Source: Streptomyces sp. CB01249 (GTDB taxonomy: Bacteria; Actinomycetota; Actinomycetes; Streptomycetales; Streptomycetaceae). From it: 64,000 bases of DNA. The DNA lies in the NCBI RefSeq assembly GCF_001905735.1, contig NZ_LISW01000001.1, positions 303,947-367,946 on the forward strand, read 5' to 3'. The notes beneath the pieces were generated by a model. It searched no databases. It saw only the letters and a program-made list of their open reading frames with translations, and was not told the DNA's origin. This document shows positions 26,467 to 34,198 of the stretch, one piece after another. The stretch's first letter is position 1; every line of letters starts with the position of its first letter. The position numbers and the translations under genes were made by a program.

Positions 26467-26537
26467 GGCTCTCCCAACAGCGTTCTGAAGCAGACGAGTT
26501 GTGCCGTGATGGTCCCACGCCGGGTCCGCGCAGACGA

Positions 26538-26572
26538 GAGCCCCGCCGGTCCACTGAGGTCCGGCGGGGCTC
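26538..26572 (-). terminator. Terminator between the two DUF397 copies
   Basis: A 12-bp perfect stem (GAGCCCCGCCGG pairing with CCGGCGGGGCTC) with an 11-base loop follows the second DUF397 gene. Its sequence resembles the terminator after copy 1, indicating that gene and terminator were duplicated together. Confidence 0.8.
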
Positions 26573-26596
26573 CGATGCGTACAAACGGCGCCTGTA

Positions 26597-26785
26597 CTAC
26601 TCCGCCGAGGCGAGCCCGACGAACCCGGCCCAGGCGTCCTGCGATACGCGGAGCACGGGCCCGGCCGCGTCCTTGGAGTCACGGACATGCACGGCTCCGG
26701 TACCGGCCGCGACCTCGATGCACTGGCCGCCCTCGGCTCCGCTGTAGCTGCTCTTGAACCACGCGAGGGGTTCGGTGTTGTTCAT
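26597..26785 (-). CDS. DUF397 protein, copy 2
   Basis: A 62-residue DUF397 protein (MNNTEPLAWFKSSYSGAEGG, then QCIEVAAGTGAVHVRDSKDA). Its ATG overlaps the stop of the upstream XRE regulator as ATGA, so the pair is translationally coupled, which is the usual arrangement for such regulator/DUF397 modules. DUF397 proteins are thought to modulate the partner's activity in developmental or secondary-metabolism control. Confidence 0.9.
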   Translation of the reverse strand: MNNTEPLAWFKSSYSGAEGGQCIEVAAGTGAVHVRDSKDAAGPVLRVSQDAWAGFVGLASAE

Positions 26786-27636
26786 AGTTCTCCCAGCAAC
26801 TTCTCGATGAACGCCAGCGACTCTCGCGGGCTGAGAGCCTGTGAACGGATGATCCCATAGCGTGCCGCGGCCAGGACCGTCTGCCTCGGGTCGGTCTCCA
26901 GCGAGCTCGTGCCCTGGGCTTCGACGTACAGGAACTTCTTGCCGTCCTCCCGGGTGACGACCGTGAACGGACCGTCCACGCCCGAGTTCTCCTCCGAGCT
27001 GAGCGGCATGACCTGCAACTCCACGTTGCTCCGCTGCCCGATGAGGAGGAGGTGTTCCAACTGGCCTCGCAGCACGTCGTCGCCGCCGAACCTGCGACGC
27101 AGGACCGACTCGCACATGACGAAGCTCAGCAGGGGCGCCGGGCGGCGATCCAAGATCGCCTGGCGGGTCAGTCGGGCAGTGACACGCTGCTCGATGACCT
27201 CAGCGTCGAGGGCGGGTCGCCGCATGGCGAGCACCGCCCGCATGTACTCCTCCGTCTGAAGCAGGCCGTTGACGGCGAGCGTGTCGTAGCAGAGCAGCTC
27301 GATCGCCTGCTTCTCCAACTGGGCCATGCCCTGGAAGAACACCGGGTACTGCGCCTTCTCGACCTGCTCCTTCCACAGGACCAGCAGCCCGCCCGCATCC
27401 ACTTCCAGGTCCGCGCGGTCGATCGCTCGCGGCGGTGGGATCCGGCGTCCTTGCTCGAACGAGGCGATGGTCGACGCGGAGTAGCCCAGCCGACGGCCCA
27501 GTTCCTCCCGCTCGATGCCCGCCCGCAGTCGTAACGTCTTCAGGCTCTGCCCGAACGCGGTGATGATTCCCTGACCCGCCTTGTCCGGCGCGTAGGCGCC
27601 GTCCATCTCCCCGGGGTCCACCCGCTCAGCCGTCAT
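26782..27636 (-). CDS. XRE-family regulator with DUF5753 domain
   Basis: The 284-residue protein has an N-terminal Cro/C1-type helix-turn-helix (LKTLRLRAGIEREELGRRLG, then YSASTIASFEQGRR, residues about 30-70) followed by a DUF5753 sensor domain (LEKQAIELLCYDTLAVNGLLQT, later VQVMPLSSEEN-like ELQVMPLSSEE). This is the WhiJ-like regulator class of Streptomyces, paired with DUF397 proteins and often with an HATPase gene. Start codons at 27636 and 27606 are both possible; the first is used. It ends with an ATGA overlap to the DUF397 gene. The divergent HATPase gene lies 123 bases away, completing the usual three-gene module. Confidence 0.88.
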   Translation of the reverse strand: MTAERVDPGEMDGAYAPDKAGQGIITAFGQSLKTLRLRAGIEREELGRRLGYSASTIASFEQGRRIPPPRAIDRADLEVDAGGLLVLWKEQVEKAQYPVFFQGMAQLEKQAIELLCYDTLAVNGLLQTEEYMRAVLAMRRPALDAEVIEQRVTARLTRQAILDRRPAPLLSFVMCESVLRRRFGGDDVLRGQLEHLLLIGQRSNVELQVMPLSSEENSGVDGPFTVVTREDGKKFLYVEAQGTSSLETDPRQTVLAAARYGIIRSQALSPRESLAFIEKLLGEL

Positions 27637-27759
27637 CGCACCCTGCCTCGCTCGATCGCGCCGTGTTCCACGTACCGGTGCCGACAGCGCGCGTACAAGG
27701 AGATCGCGTCGGTGCGTCACCACTGGTCACGCTACGCCACGGCGAGGACGCTCGTGGTC

Positions 27760-28257
27760 ATGACGAGCAACATCGACAGCCCCCACCGCACCACGCAACC
27801 CACCCTCAACTTCCCCCACTTGGGTACCCCCAGCTTCGACATGCGGTTCACCTCCACACCCCGGGGCGCCAGGCTGGCCCGCCGTCTGTCGGCGGTCCGG
27901 CTGGACGCCTGGGGTCTGCCGTACGGGACGGAGACGCACGAGGCGGTCGTCCTGATCACGGCCGAGCTGACGGCGAACGCGGTGCGCCACGGCCACGTAC
28001 AGGGCAGGGACTTCCACCTGCTGCTGCGCGTCGTGGAGCGGCCCGGTCCGACCGCGCGCATCGAGGTGACCGACACCAGGGGCGAACGGGTCCCGCCCCG
28101 CCCCGGCAAGCTGCCGGACGCGGGCCTCGCGGACGACGGGCGCGGCCTGCTGCTGGTCGAGGGCCTGGCCACGCGCTGGGGCTGGTATCCGAGGACGCAG
28201 GCGCCGGGGAAGACGGTGTGGGCGGAGTACGACCTGACGGCCGGCGGCGCGGATTAG
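27760..28257 (+). CDS. HATPase-fold ATP-binding regulatory protein (anti-sigma-factor type)
   Basis: The 165-residue protein has the histidine-kinase-like ATPase fold of RsbW/SpoIIAB-type anti-sigma factors: the N-box VVLITAELTANAVRHG (asparagine contacts Mg-ATP), the G1 box RIEVTDTRG and the G2 box DDGRGLLLVEGLATRWG. Hundreds of these single-domain proteins occur in Streptomyces beside XRE/DUF397 pairs, as here. The ATG at 27760 is preferred over 27712 for family length. A 27-base stretch of its coding sequence (28032-28058) recurs, with one mismatch, in the debris at 43618-43644. Confidence 0.85.
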   Translation: MTSNIDSPHRTTQPTLNFPHLGTPSFDMRFTSTPRGARLARRLSAVRLDAWGLPYGTETHEAVVLITAELTANAVRHGHVQGRDFHLLLRVVERPGPTARIEVTDTRGERVPPRPGKLPDAGLADDGRGLLLVEGLATRWGWYPRTQAPGKTVWAEYDLTAGGAD

Positions 28258-28266
28258 CGTGGGGGC

Positions 28267-28338
28267 ATGGGAACGAAGACGGCACAGGTGGCGTACGTGA
28301 ACGGCGAGGTGGTCCTGGACCTGGCGGCCACGCGATGA
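28267..28338 (+). pseudogene. Truncated start of a DUF6928-type gene (or short coupled leader ORF)
   Basis: An ATG opens a 23-codon frame, MGTKTAQVAYVNGEVVLDL followed by AATR, that resembles the start of the intact DUF6928 gene at 30164 (MGAKTAILAYADGDV). The similarity includes DNA just upstream: TAGCGTG followed by a GCATGGGA(A/G)CGAAGACGGCA block occurs at both loci. The frame stops at 28338 and overlaps the next gene as ATGA. It is best read as a 5' remnant of a duplicated gene, now possibly serving as a translated leader. Confidence 0.6.
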
Positions 28339-28982
28339 CCAGCTTCCTGACCCACCGGGCGCGCGTGCACGATGCCGGTCTCCCGGTCCACCGCCGCCAC
28401 AACGCACTGCGCACCTGCCTCACCGTCTTCGCTCCGTACGGCTTCCGGGCGACGTACCACCACCTCACGCTCAGCGCCGCGATCCCCCGGCGGCTGGAGG
28501 CGGACCCGGACGCCCTCGTGCGGGCGGTCGAGGAACTGCACGAGGCGCGGGTGCTGTGGCTCGCGCGCACGGAGGAGTACGCCGCGCAGCGCCGGGCGGA
28601 GAAGCGGGCCGGGCGGCGGGCCGTGGCGGGCCCGCCGCCGTGGTGGCTGTGGAACTGGTCGGAGAGCCCGAACCGCGGCTGGTACGAAGCCCCGTTCCGT
28701 CATCCACCGCTGCGGCTGCCCGCGTACGTCCGGCGCCAGAACGCGCTGCTGGACGGCGCCGACCTCCCTGGCTGCCCCGCCTGCGGGGACGAGCGACCAC
28801 CGGTGTCCCACTCGTCCGGGCACGGCTGGGTGACGCTGTGCCCCGGGTGCGCCCGGGTGCTGGAGCCCTGCCCGTGCGGGCAGCGGCACCCGGTCGTCCC
28901 GCAGACCCCGTACACCTGGACGGGGCTGTGGCGGCGCACCCACATGGGCAACGACGGCCTGCCGAACCCGCATTGGCCCTAG
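28335..28982 (+). CDS. Hypothetical protein with C-terminal zinc-ribbon-like cysteines
   Basis: The 215-residue protein is not recognised. Its first half is basic and helical (HRRHNALRTCLTVF, then a charged ARTEEYAAQRRAEKRAG helix). Its second half has six cysteines in CPACGDE, CPGCARVLEPCPCG, a pattern able to bind one or two zinc ions as in nucleic-acid-binding or chaperone-type ribbons. The ATG overlaps the stop of the 23-codon frame upstream (ATGA). A conserved-looking PYTWTGLWRRTHMGND lies near the end. No signal peptide or membrane span is visible. Neighbours are HATPase and immunity-like genes, which say little about its job. Confidence 0.6.
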   Translation: MTSFLTHRARVHDAGLPVHRRHNALRTCLTVFAPYGFRATYHHLTLSAAIPRRLEADPDALVRAVEELHEARVLWLARTEEYAAQRRAEKRAGRRAVAGPPPWWLWNWSESPNRGWYEAPFRHPPLRLPAYVRRQNALLDGADLPGCPACGDERPPVSHSSGHGWVTLCPGCARVLEPCPCGQRHPVVPQTPYTWTGLWRRTHMGNDGLPNPHWP

Positions 28983-28989
28983 GGCGGAG

Positions 28990-29445
28990 CTACAGGCCCA
29001 AGCTCGCGACGAAGCCCGAAAAGCTGGTCGCTACGACCCGCCACCGGCACAGAGCGGCGTCCGTCCAGAAGTCGCTGCCGACGACGCGGGGATCCGAGGG
29101 GTGCGTCCGGTAGTCGAGAGCCAGGGCGCCGTCATCGCCGGGGTTGCGCGTTGTGGCGATCAGTACGGCCTGTTCCACGTCGAGCCAGGGAAGTTCGAGC
29201 GGGGCGACGCCCCTGCTTCCGCGTGCCTGGCGAAAGAAGGCGCAGTGCGGATCATCGGCGAACATGTCCATCGACCGGGACGTGTACTCCATCTGCGGGG
29301 GGTTCGGCACGAAGCGAAGCGGGTCCTTGAACCAGGGGATGACCCTCGCCAGCACCTCATCCCCTGGATGGTGCCAGAGGCCGCGATCGATGAGCGAGGT
29401 CAGCAGTGCGGGCAGCGCGAGGCCACGGACTGTCGAGGGCGCCAT
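28990..29445 (-). CDS. Hypothetical protein, SUKH/immunity-like
   Basis: The ATG at 29445 gives 151 residues. The sequence has no enzyme motif. The C-terminal pattern of a tryptophan-containing segment followed by WRVVATSFSGFVASLGL resembles the end of SMI1/KNR4 (SUKH) immunity proteins, where a VAxSFxxFLxxL helix is typical, and the AFFRQAR and PLELPWLDVEQAV segments fit such small acidic alpha/beta proteins. It precedes nothing toxic in this window. The next upstream gene (29499) is also immunity-like, suggesting orphan immunity genes without their toxins. Family assignment is tentative. Confidence 0.5.
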   Translation of the reverse strand: MAPSTVRGLALPALLTSLIDRGLWHHPGDEVLARVIPWFKDPLRFVPNPPQMEYTSRSMDMFADDPHCAFFRQARGSRGVAPLELPWLDVEQAVLIATTRNPGDDGALALDYRTHPSDPRVVGSDFWTDAALCRWRVVATSFSGFVASLGL

Positions 29446-29498
29446 GGCGCACAGCTTCGCATGGCGGACAACGCCAAGGAGACAGAGCCCGCGGCTGG

Positions 29499-30017
29499 TC
29501 ACCACACGTCGACAGACCAGACGTCGCCCCTTTGATGCCCGTCGGGATCCGGGTCGCCCGTCCCGTACGGGTCGGGGTCGGCGACGACGTGGATGCGGGC
29601 GGTGGACGCGGATACGCGGTAACAGTCCATGTCACGCGACGTGTTCTGCTTGTCGAGTGTGATCGTGCGGCCCAGGGCCAGGATGGCGGCCTGCAGTTCC
29701 TTGAAGGGGACTGTGGGTGCGAATTCCCCGTACTCCCGCGAGAGCGGGGCCGGCACGGTGCTCGGGGACCGGTCGTACAGCAGGCGTTGGACCTTCACGC
29801 CGAAGCCGAAGCACGACAGCTGCCCGGACGGCCCCGGCTGGTCCGGCGAGAAGTTGATCTCCACGAGCCCGTAGTCCCGCCGCAGCAGACCGCCACCGGG
29901 AACATCGAGGCATGTCACCCCCAGGGCGGCTTCCCAGGCCCCCGGGTCCGCACCGACGCCCACTCCCAGGACCTCGCCGCGGACGGCGACGTGAGCGTAG
30001 AAATCCACAGCGGACAC
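29499..30017 (-). CDS. Hypothetical immunity-like protein
   Basis: The GTG at 30017 is chosen because GGAGGG lies nine bases upstream; ATG codons at 30044 and 30038 lack such a site. The 172-residue product starts VDFYAHVAVRGEVLGVGVG and has RRDYGLVEINF and CFGFGVKVQRL, a pattern I associate with small proteins beside Streptomyces polymorphic toxin loci. No catalytic or membrane features are seen. A remnant of a paralogue's start lies at 43641-43671, where VEFYAHAAVR is still readable on the minus strand. Function as a toxin-neutralising protein is inferred. Confidence 0.5.
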   Translation of the reverse strand: MSAVDFYAHVAVRGEVLGVGVGADPGAWEAALGVTCLDVPGGGLLRRDYGLVEINFSPDQPGPSGQLSCFGFGVKVQRLLYDRSPSTVPAPLSREYGEFAPTVPFKELQAAILALGRTITLDKQNTSRDMDCYRVSASTARIHVVADPDPYGTGDPDPDGHQRGDVWSVDVW

Positions 30018-30163
30018 CCGCCAATCCCTCCGAACCATCCGCACAGGGCGCCACGTGGAGCAGCGCCATTGTTCCGCGATCGTACAGAGCGGCCTTCAGG
30101 AGCGGCCGTCAGCAGGCGATGGAAGGCGCGGGGCTGTCAGTGGGCGGGGCTAGCGTGCGGTGC

Positions 30164-30805
30164 ATGGGAGCGAAGACGGCAATACTTGCGTATGCGGACG
30201 GGGACGTGGCCCCGGTACTGAAGGCGGCCGGTGAGCCGCAGGCAGCGAGAACGGCGGAGCTGGTCGCCCGGGTCTTCCCGGGCCCGGGGACGGTGCCGAC
30301 AGTGGGGGACGTCCTGGGCGAATCGACGTATCCGCCGGAGGGCATCACGTTCGCGGCCAGCTTCCCCGGCGTGGACCTGGTCTGCGACCGGCGGCTGATG
30401 TTCGACCGCCCGTCGGAACTCCCGGCGTACCTCTTGAAGGCCGCCGAGGGCCGTCGCGTGATCCTGCACGCGATGCACAGCGTCTCGGACTGGCTGGCGT
30501 TCGCGGTCTGGGAGGAGGGCCGCCTCCGCCGCTCCCTGAGCCTGTCGCCGGACGGCGGCATCGTGGAGAACGTCGGCACCCCGTTCCCCTTCGAGGCGCC
30601 GTACTGGGCGGGGGACCGGGCGATGGAGGACTACGCGCTGCCGTTCCACCCCCTCGATCTGGGCAACGAAGCCCTCCGGGCTTTCTTCGGCTTCCTGCTG
30701 GAGGGCAGCCCCTCGCCCGAGGACGTCGACCCGGAGGCGGTCCCCCTGCTGGGCTTCGCCCTCACGAACGATGGTGCGGTCCGCCGCCCGGGATCAGGCC
30801 GCTGA
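30164..30805 (+). CDS. DUF6928 family protein
   Basis: This 213-residue protein begins MGAKTAILAYADGDVAPVLK, typical of DUF6928, a family frequent in Streptomyces accessory regions. It contains a moderately hydrophobic core (GITFAASFPGVDLVCDRRLMF), RRVILHAMHSVSDWLAFAVWE and SLSPDGGIVENVG. The family has no proven function and often sits near immunity genes. No signal or membrane segment is present. Its last 12 bases overlap a methyltransferase remnant on the opposite strand. Confidence 0.75.
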   Translation: MGAKTAILAYADGDVAPVLKAAGEPQAARTAELVARVFPGPGTVPTVGDVLGESTYPPEGITFAASFPGVDLVCDRRLMFDRPSELPAYLLKAAEGRRVILHAMHSVSDWLAFAVWEEGRLRRSLSLSPDGGIVENVGTPFPFEAPYWAGDRAMEDYALPFHPLDLGNEALRAFFGFLLEGSPSPEDVDPEAVPLLGFALTNDGAVRRPGSGR

Positions 30806-31001
30806 GGTGCCCGTCCAGAGGCGCGCCCCGGCCGCGAACCCGATCGGGTCCAAGGCGGACAGCTCGGCCCGCACGCGGGCCTCGAAGAGCAGGTGGACGA
30901 CGCCGTCACTGGGCAGCCACGGGCCAGCGCGGCAGCGGTCAGCGCACCCCGCGTCCGGCGCCCAGGTCGAGGACCCGGGTGCCGGACGCGGGAGCGAGCC
31001 A
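30794..31001 (-). pseudogene. Degenerate remnant of a SAM-dependent methyltransferase gene
   Basis: Three blocks match, in order and with high identity, the intact methyltransferase at 45766-46539: 30794-30886 (matching 45766-45858), a short piece 30886-30902 (matching about 46197-46213), and 30901-31001 (matching 46342-46442). The gaps mean that about 340 and 130 bases have been deleted, and a two-base insertion around 30948 adds a frameshift. The similarity stops at 31001, ten bases before the end of the TerD-fusion gene, so the first 33 codons are also missing. It is a dead paralogue cut by a rearrangement. Confidence 0.85.
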
Positions 31002-31011
31002 CGCGACAGGT

Positions 31012-32823
31012 TCAGTCGGTGATTTCGACGCCGAACCCTCGGGCCAGTGCGTCGAGGCCGTGGTCGTAGCCCTGGCCGACGGCGCGGAAGCGCCAGATGA
31101 GGCCGCGACGATAGAACTCGCCCAGAAGCAAGGTGCGTTCGGTAGTGGCGGCGTCCAGGGTGGCGCGGGCCGACGGGGCGGCGTCACTGCCGGAAGCAGT
31201 ACTGATCTGGACCGCGCCGATGTCGCCGAAGGTGGCCGTGCCATCGATGGCGGCAGCGACGACGACTTTGTGGGAGGCGGGTGGGAGGGCGGCGAGGTCG
31301 ATGGCGACCGTCTGTTCGGTGGGCCCGCCGGTCAGGAGCCGCACGGTGCCTGCGGGGTTCTCCGGTGCGCCGTAGAAGACGAAGTCCTCGTCGAAGGTGA
31401 CCTGTTCGTCCTCGTCGAGTACGAATGCGACGACATCGACCTCGCAATGGCCCTTGGGTGCCCACGAAGCGGTGAGATGCCACTCAGGGGTGGACAGATC
31501 GATGACTCCGCCGCGGGGGAGCACCTGGAATTGCGGCACCGTGATGTTCGTAGGCGCCTCCTCACCCGTTGCCGCGTCGGCCTGAACGATGCTGATGCTC
31601 GCGGCAGTTGGGTCGGCAAGCCAGCGCTCGTCCTGCACGGCGAGTTCCAGTTCCGCGATCCGGCGCATGCGACGATCCTTTTCCCCACCCGTGAGGACGA
31701 CGACGTCGGTGACGCTCCGAGAGAGATTGACCGCAGCGGATCCACCCAGCTCGACGACCCGCGTACGTGCGGCGACAGCCTCTTCGTGCGTGCCGCCCAG
31801 GACAAGCACGCGACGGTCCTGCAACGGCTTGTCGGACGACCTGGTCGGCGTGGTTGCCGGCCGACGAGGCGCCGGAACGCTGGGCGCCGCCCCAGGTGCC
31901 TCGTGCGACGTTCCGGGTTCCACGGTGTCGAGCAGCTTGAGGAAGGCACCCTCGTCTATGGCGGGAATGCCCTCGGCGGCTGCCCGCCGGGCCTTGGCCG
32001 AACCGGACGCGGGCTCATTGGTGACCAGGACGCTGGTGTGGTGGCTGACCGAGGTCATCATGTTGAGCCCGGCTGCCACGCCTCGGCCGATCAACTCAGC
32101 TCGGGCGGTAGAAGTTTCACCGGTGATCGCGACCTTCATCCCCTGCTGCAACGTCCCGCCGGGCTCAAGCCGCCCCGGATTGCGATATGCGCACGGAGTC
32201 TTGGGCGGCTTCGGCGTGAACTGGGACTCCGCCCGCGGCGGGCAGGGTACGAGTGGCAACGGCAAGGCGAGCCGCGCGGCCTCGCGCAGCGATGCCCGCA
32301 GGATCCCGGCGAGCACCCGGGTGTCGTCCAGTGCGTCGTGCGCGTGCTGCTGCGGTACGCCGTAGTGGGCGGCCAGCGTGCCCAGCTTCAGGTCAGACGT
32401 TGGCGGGTCCACCTGCCGGTTCAGTGCCAGAGTGCATAGCCTCTGCGACACCGGTAGCCACATCCGAGCGTGAGCGAACTCGTAGGCGAGGAAGTCGTAA
32501 TCGAACTGCGCGTTGTGAGCAACGAGGACCCGGCCCTTCAGCATCTCCCCGATCCGCTCGGCAACCTGCTCGAAGGCCGGTGCTCCGAGCAGCCGCTCAG
32601 CGGTCAGCCCGTGCACCTCGACCGGCCCCGGGTCACATCCGGGGTTCACCAGTGTGGAGAACTCCCCGGTCTGCCGCCCATCCGCCCCGATGGTCACGAC
32701 GGCGACCGACAGCACCCGGTCCCGGCGGGGTATGAGCCCGGAGGTCTCGACATCGACGAGGGCCCAGTCGTGGGCGTAGTCGCCCATGGCGGGTGGCGGG
32801 AAGGAAGGCGTGGCGAGACTCAT
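31012..32823 (-). CDS. Exonuclease-BRCT-TerD fusion protein
   Basis: This 603-residue protein joins DNA-repair and stress domains. Residues about 13-185 are a DnaQ-like 3'-5' exonuclease with the DEDDh residues visible: Asp24 and Glu26 in VDVETSG, Asp108 in AHNAQFDYDF, and His162/Asp167 in HDALDD. Residues about 225-305 resemble a BRCT domain of the NAD-ligase type (KVAITGE, then GLNMMTSVSHHTSVLVT), with a second weaker copy near 345-420 (RRVLVLGGTHEEAV). Residues about 430-600 are a TerD domain (ASWAPKGHCEVDVVAFVLDE, DEDFVFYGAPENP), a calcium-binding stress module. The start may instead be the internal ATG at 32787. A role in sensing and processing damaged DNA under stress is inferred. Confidence 0.85.
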   Translation of the reverse strand: MSLATPSFPPPAMGDYAHDWALVDVETSGLIPRRDRVLSVAVVTIGADGRQTGEFSTLVNPGCDPGPVEVHGLTAERLLGAPAFEQVAERIGEMLKGRVLVAHNAQFDYDFLAYEFAHARMWLPVSQRLCTLALNRQVDPPTSDLKLGTLAAHYGVPQQHAHDALDDTRVLAGILRASLREAARLALPLPLVPCPPRAESQFTPKPPKTPCAYRNPGRLEPGGTLQQGMKVAITGETSTARAELIGRGVAAGLNMMTSVSHHTSVLVTNEPASGSAKARRAAAEGIPAIDEGAFLKLLDTVEPGTSHEAPGAAPSVPAPRRPATTPTRSSDKPLQDRRVLVLGGTHEEAVAARTRVVELGGSAAVNLSRSVTDVVVLTGGEKDRRMRRIAELELAVQDERWLADPTAASISIVQADAATGEEAPTNITVPQFQVLPRGGVIDLSTPEWHLTASWAPKGHCEVDVVAFVLDEDEQVTFDEDFVFYGAPENPAGTVRLLTGGPTEQTVAIDLAALPPASHKVVVAAAIDGTATFGDIGAVQISTASGSDAAPSARATLDAATTERTLLLGEFYRRGLIWRFRAVGQGYDHGLDALARGFGVEITD

Positions 32824-32882
32824 GGCGCCAAGGATGAGCGGACATACGCCCTTCCCTCAACCTGCATCTGCTTGCCCTGATA

Positions 32883-32910
32883 TGGGACGGCGGGACTCGA
32901 ACCTGCGGCC
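32883..32910 (-). other. tRNA 3'-end-like fragment, candidate attachment-site remnant
   Basis: On the minus strand this reads CCGCAGGTTCGAGTCCCGCC followed by GTCCCA, which looks like the T-arm (GGTTCGAGTCC) and acceptor strand of a tRNA gene. The sequence upstream does not fold into the rest of a tRNA, and one T-stem pair is mismatched, so it is not an intact gene. Copies of tRNA 3' ends are left at the borders of integrated elements in actinomycetes; no integrase gene is in the window. Confidence 0.45.
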
Positions 32911-32957
32911 AAGCGCTGGGAATGCACCTGCAGGGGGAGACGTAGTGACTCTGACCT

Positions 32958-33461
32958 TCAGGAAGCCAAGCTCTTGCGGCGGACCCTGAGGGAGTACATG
33001 GTGCCCTCGGGTCCGCTCCAGAGGCTCCATCCGACCGAGGTGGCCACCGCCCAGCCCTTCTGTTCTCGCATCTGCTCGGCGAACACACGGAGATTCTCGA
33101 TCTTGCACCCGCAGTCCAGTAGGACCTCGACGCTGATGTACGGGCTGCGAGGATTCTGCTCGTCGTCCGACGCGGTCCATCGGACCTGGTGCACGTGCTC
33201 GGCCAGCCCCGTCCGCTGCACGTCGTGCTTGATGCCGCGGGCCCTGGCGTACTCGTCCAGATCGTCGATCACGAAGAGATGACTGGACCACTCTCCAGGC
33301 CACACGGCGTACAACTTGGACTCGCCGACCACCGCTCGCTCGTACGTCGCCCGGTCCGCGCCGTGGGTGACGCGGCCGTCCTTGTGGATTTCGATGTAAC
33401 AGGTGGTTCGTGCGTCGTAAGGGAAGTCTCGTCCCGCCGCTGCAGCACTTCTCGGCTCCAC
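32958..33461 (-). CDS. Hypothetical protein
   Basis: A 167-residue protein I do not recognise. It has a short Ala-rich start, a segment with TTCYIEIHKDGRVTHGAD, a likely beta-rich middle (SHLFVIDDLDEYARARG) and two cysteines in LLDCGCKIENLR. No signal peptide, membrane span or enzyme motif is seen. It lies between the TerD-fusion gene and the metabolite cluster on the same strand, 143 bases after the last cluster gene, and may belong to either. Its codon use is like that of its neighbours. Confidence 0.55.
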   Translation of the reverse strand: MEPRSAAAAGRDFPYDARTTCYIEIHKDGRVTHGADRATYERAVVGESKLYAVWPGEWSSHLFVIDDLDEYARARGIKHDVQRTGLAEHVHQVRWTASDDEQNPRSPYISVEVLLDCGCKIENLRVFAEQMREQKGWAVATSVGWSLWSGPEGTMYSLRVRRKSLAS

Positions 33462-33604
33462 TACACGCCCTCCCGTTTCCCCGCCCGTCCTCCTGAAAGA
33501 GCATGACGGCGCGGCCCAAACACTCTATTTGCGTCGGCCGTGTTGCCGTGCAAGAAGTGCACATGATGCGGCTTTCCACCGATGACAGTTGTTGCGGTCC
33601 TGCC

Positions 33605-34198
33605 CTATTGCCGTCCGACGCCCCCAAAGCGTGGTGTTGCAGGCCGGCACGTGAACAAGCGGCGTTCGGCGAAGGGCCAGGGAGTTCTTGCGGCGCTGGT
33701 AAAGGCGGCTGGGCCTTCGGGGAGGCGGGTGAGGACGCCGAGGAGGAGGGTGTGGGAGACGGCCAGTATCGGCCCGTGGAGACCGGCGGTGTGGTGGAGA
33801 AAGGCTGCGCCGTCCTGGGCACGGTTGTGGAGGTCGGTGAGGCTTTCGCCGTCTTCGCAGCGTAGGGAAGGGTTGGCCAGGCGCCGGGCTCGCCAGGCGC
33901 GATAGGCGGGCGGGTAGGTCTCGGCGCTGCGGCCGAGGACGATGCTCGGGGCGCGCCACTCGGCGAGGAGGCCGGAGGTGGCCACGATCGGCAGGCCCGT
34001 GAGATGCGAGACGAGGGTGGCGGTCTGGCGGGCACGGGGAATCGGGCTGGTGACGATCGCGGTGATGCCCTCGGGGAGGGGGAGCGAGCGGCACACCTGG
34101 TCGCGGCCCTGCTGCGTGAGGGTGGCTTCGTGTGGGGCGTGGTAGCCGGGGCGGTGGCCTTCGTAGGCGCCGTGGCGCATGAGCCAGATGTCAGCCAA
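33605..34198 (-). CDS. Histidine phosphatase family protein
   Basis: The 197-residue protein belongs to the phosphoglycerate mutase-like superfamily. The catalytic RHG triplet is at residues 8-10 (WLMRHG), a conserved arginine follows in IPRARQTA, and the second histidine is in LAVSHTLLLG. Such enzymes remove phosphate from small molecules such as sugar or nucleotide phosphates. It is the last gene of a tightly packed minus-strand cluster, and its start overlaps the SDR stop by eight bases, so a dephosphorylation step in the same pathway is likely (inference). Its C-terminal 15 residues are Pro/Arg-rich and unlike the family. Confidence 0.85.
   Translation of the reverse strand: MADIWLMRHGAYEGHRPGYHAPHEATLTQQGRDQVCRSLPLPEGITAIVTSPIPRARQTATLVSHLTGLPIVATSGLLAEWRAPSIVLGRSAETYPPAYRAWRARRLANPSLRCEDGESLTDLHNRAQDGAAFLHHTAGLHGPILAVSHTLLLGVLTRLPEGPAAFTSAARTPWPFAERRLFTCRPATPRFGGVGRQ

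Noticed and set aside
30631-31002. Minus-strand 123-codon frame as a gene
   Set aside because: It runs through the degenerate methyltransferase remnant and the antisense of the DUF6928 gene, so it is not a real gene.
32883-32910. A complete tRNA gene
   Set aside because: Only the T-arm and acceptor-like end are present; no D-arm or anticodon stem can be formed upstream.
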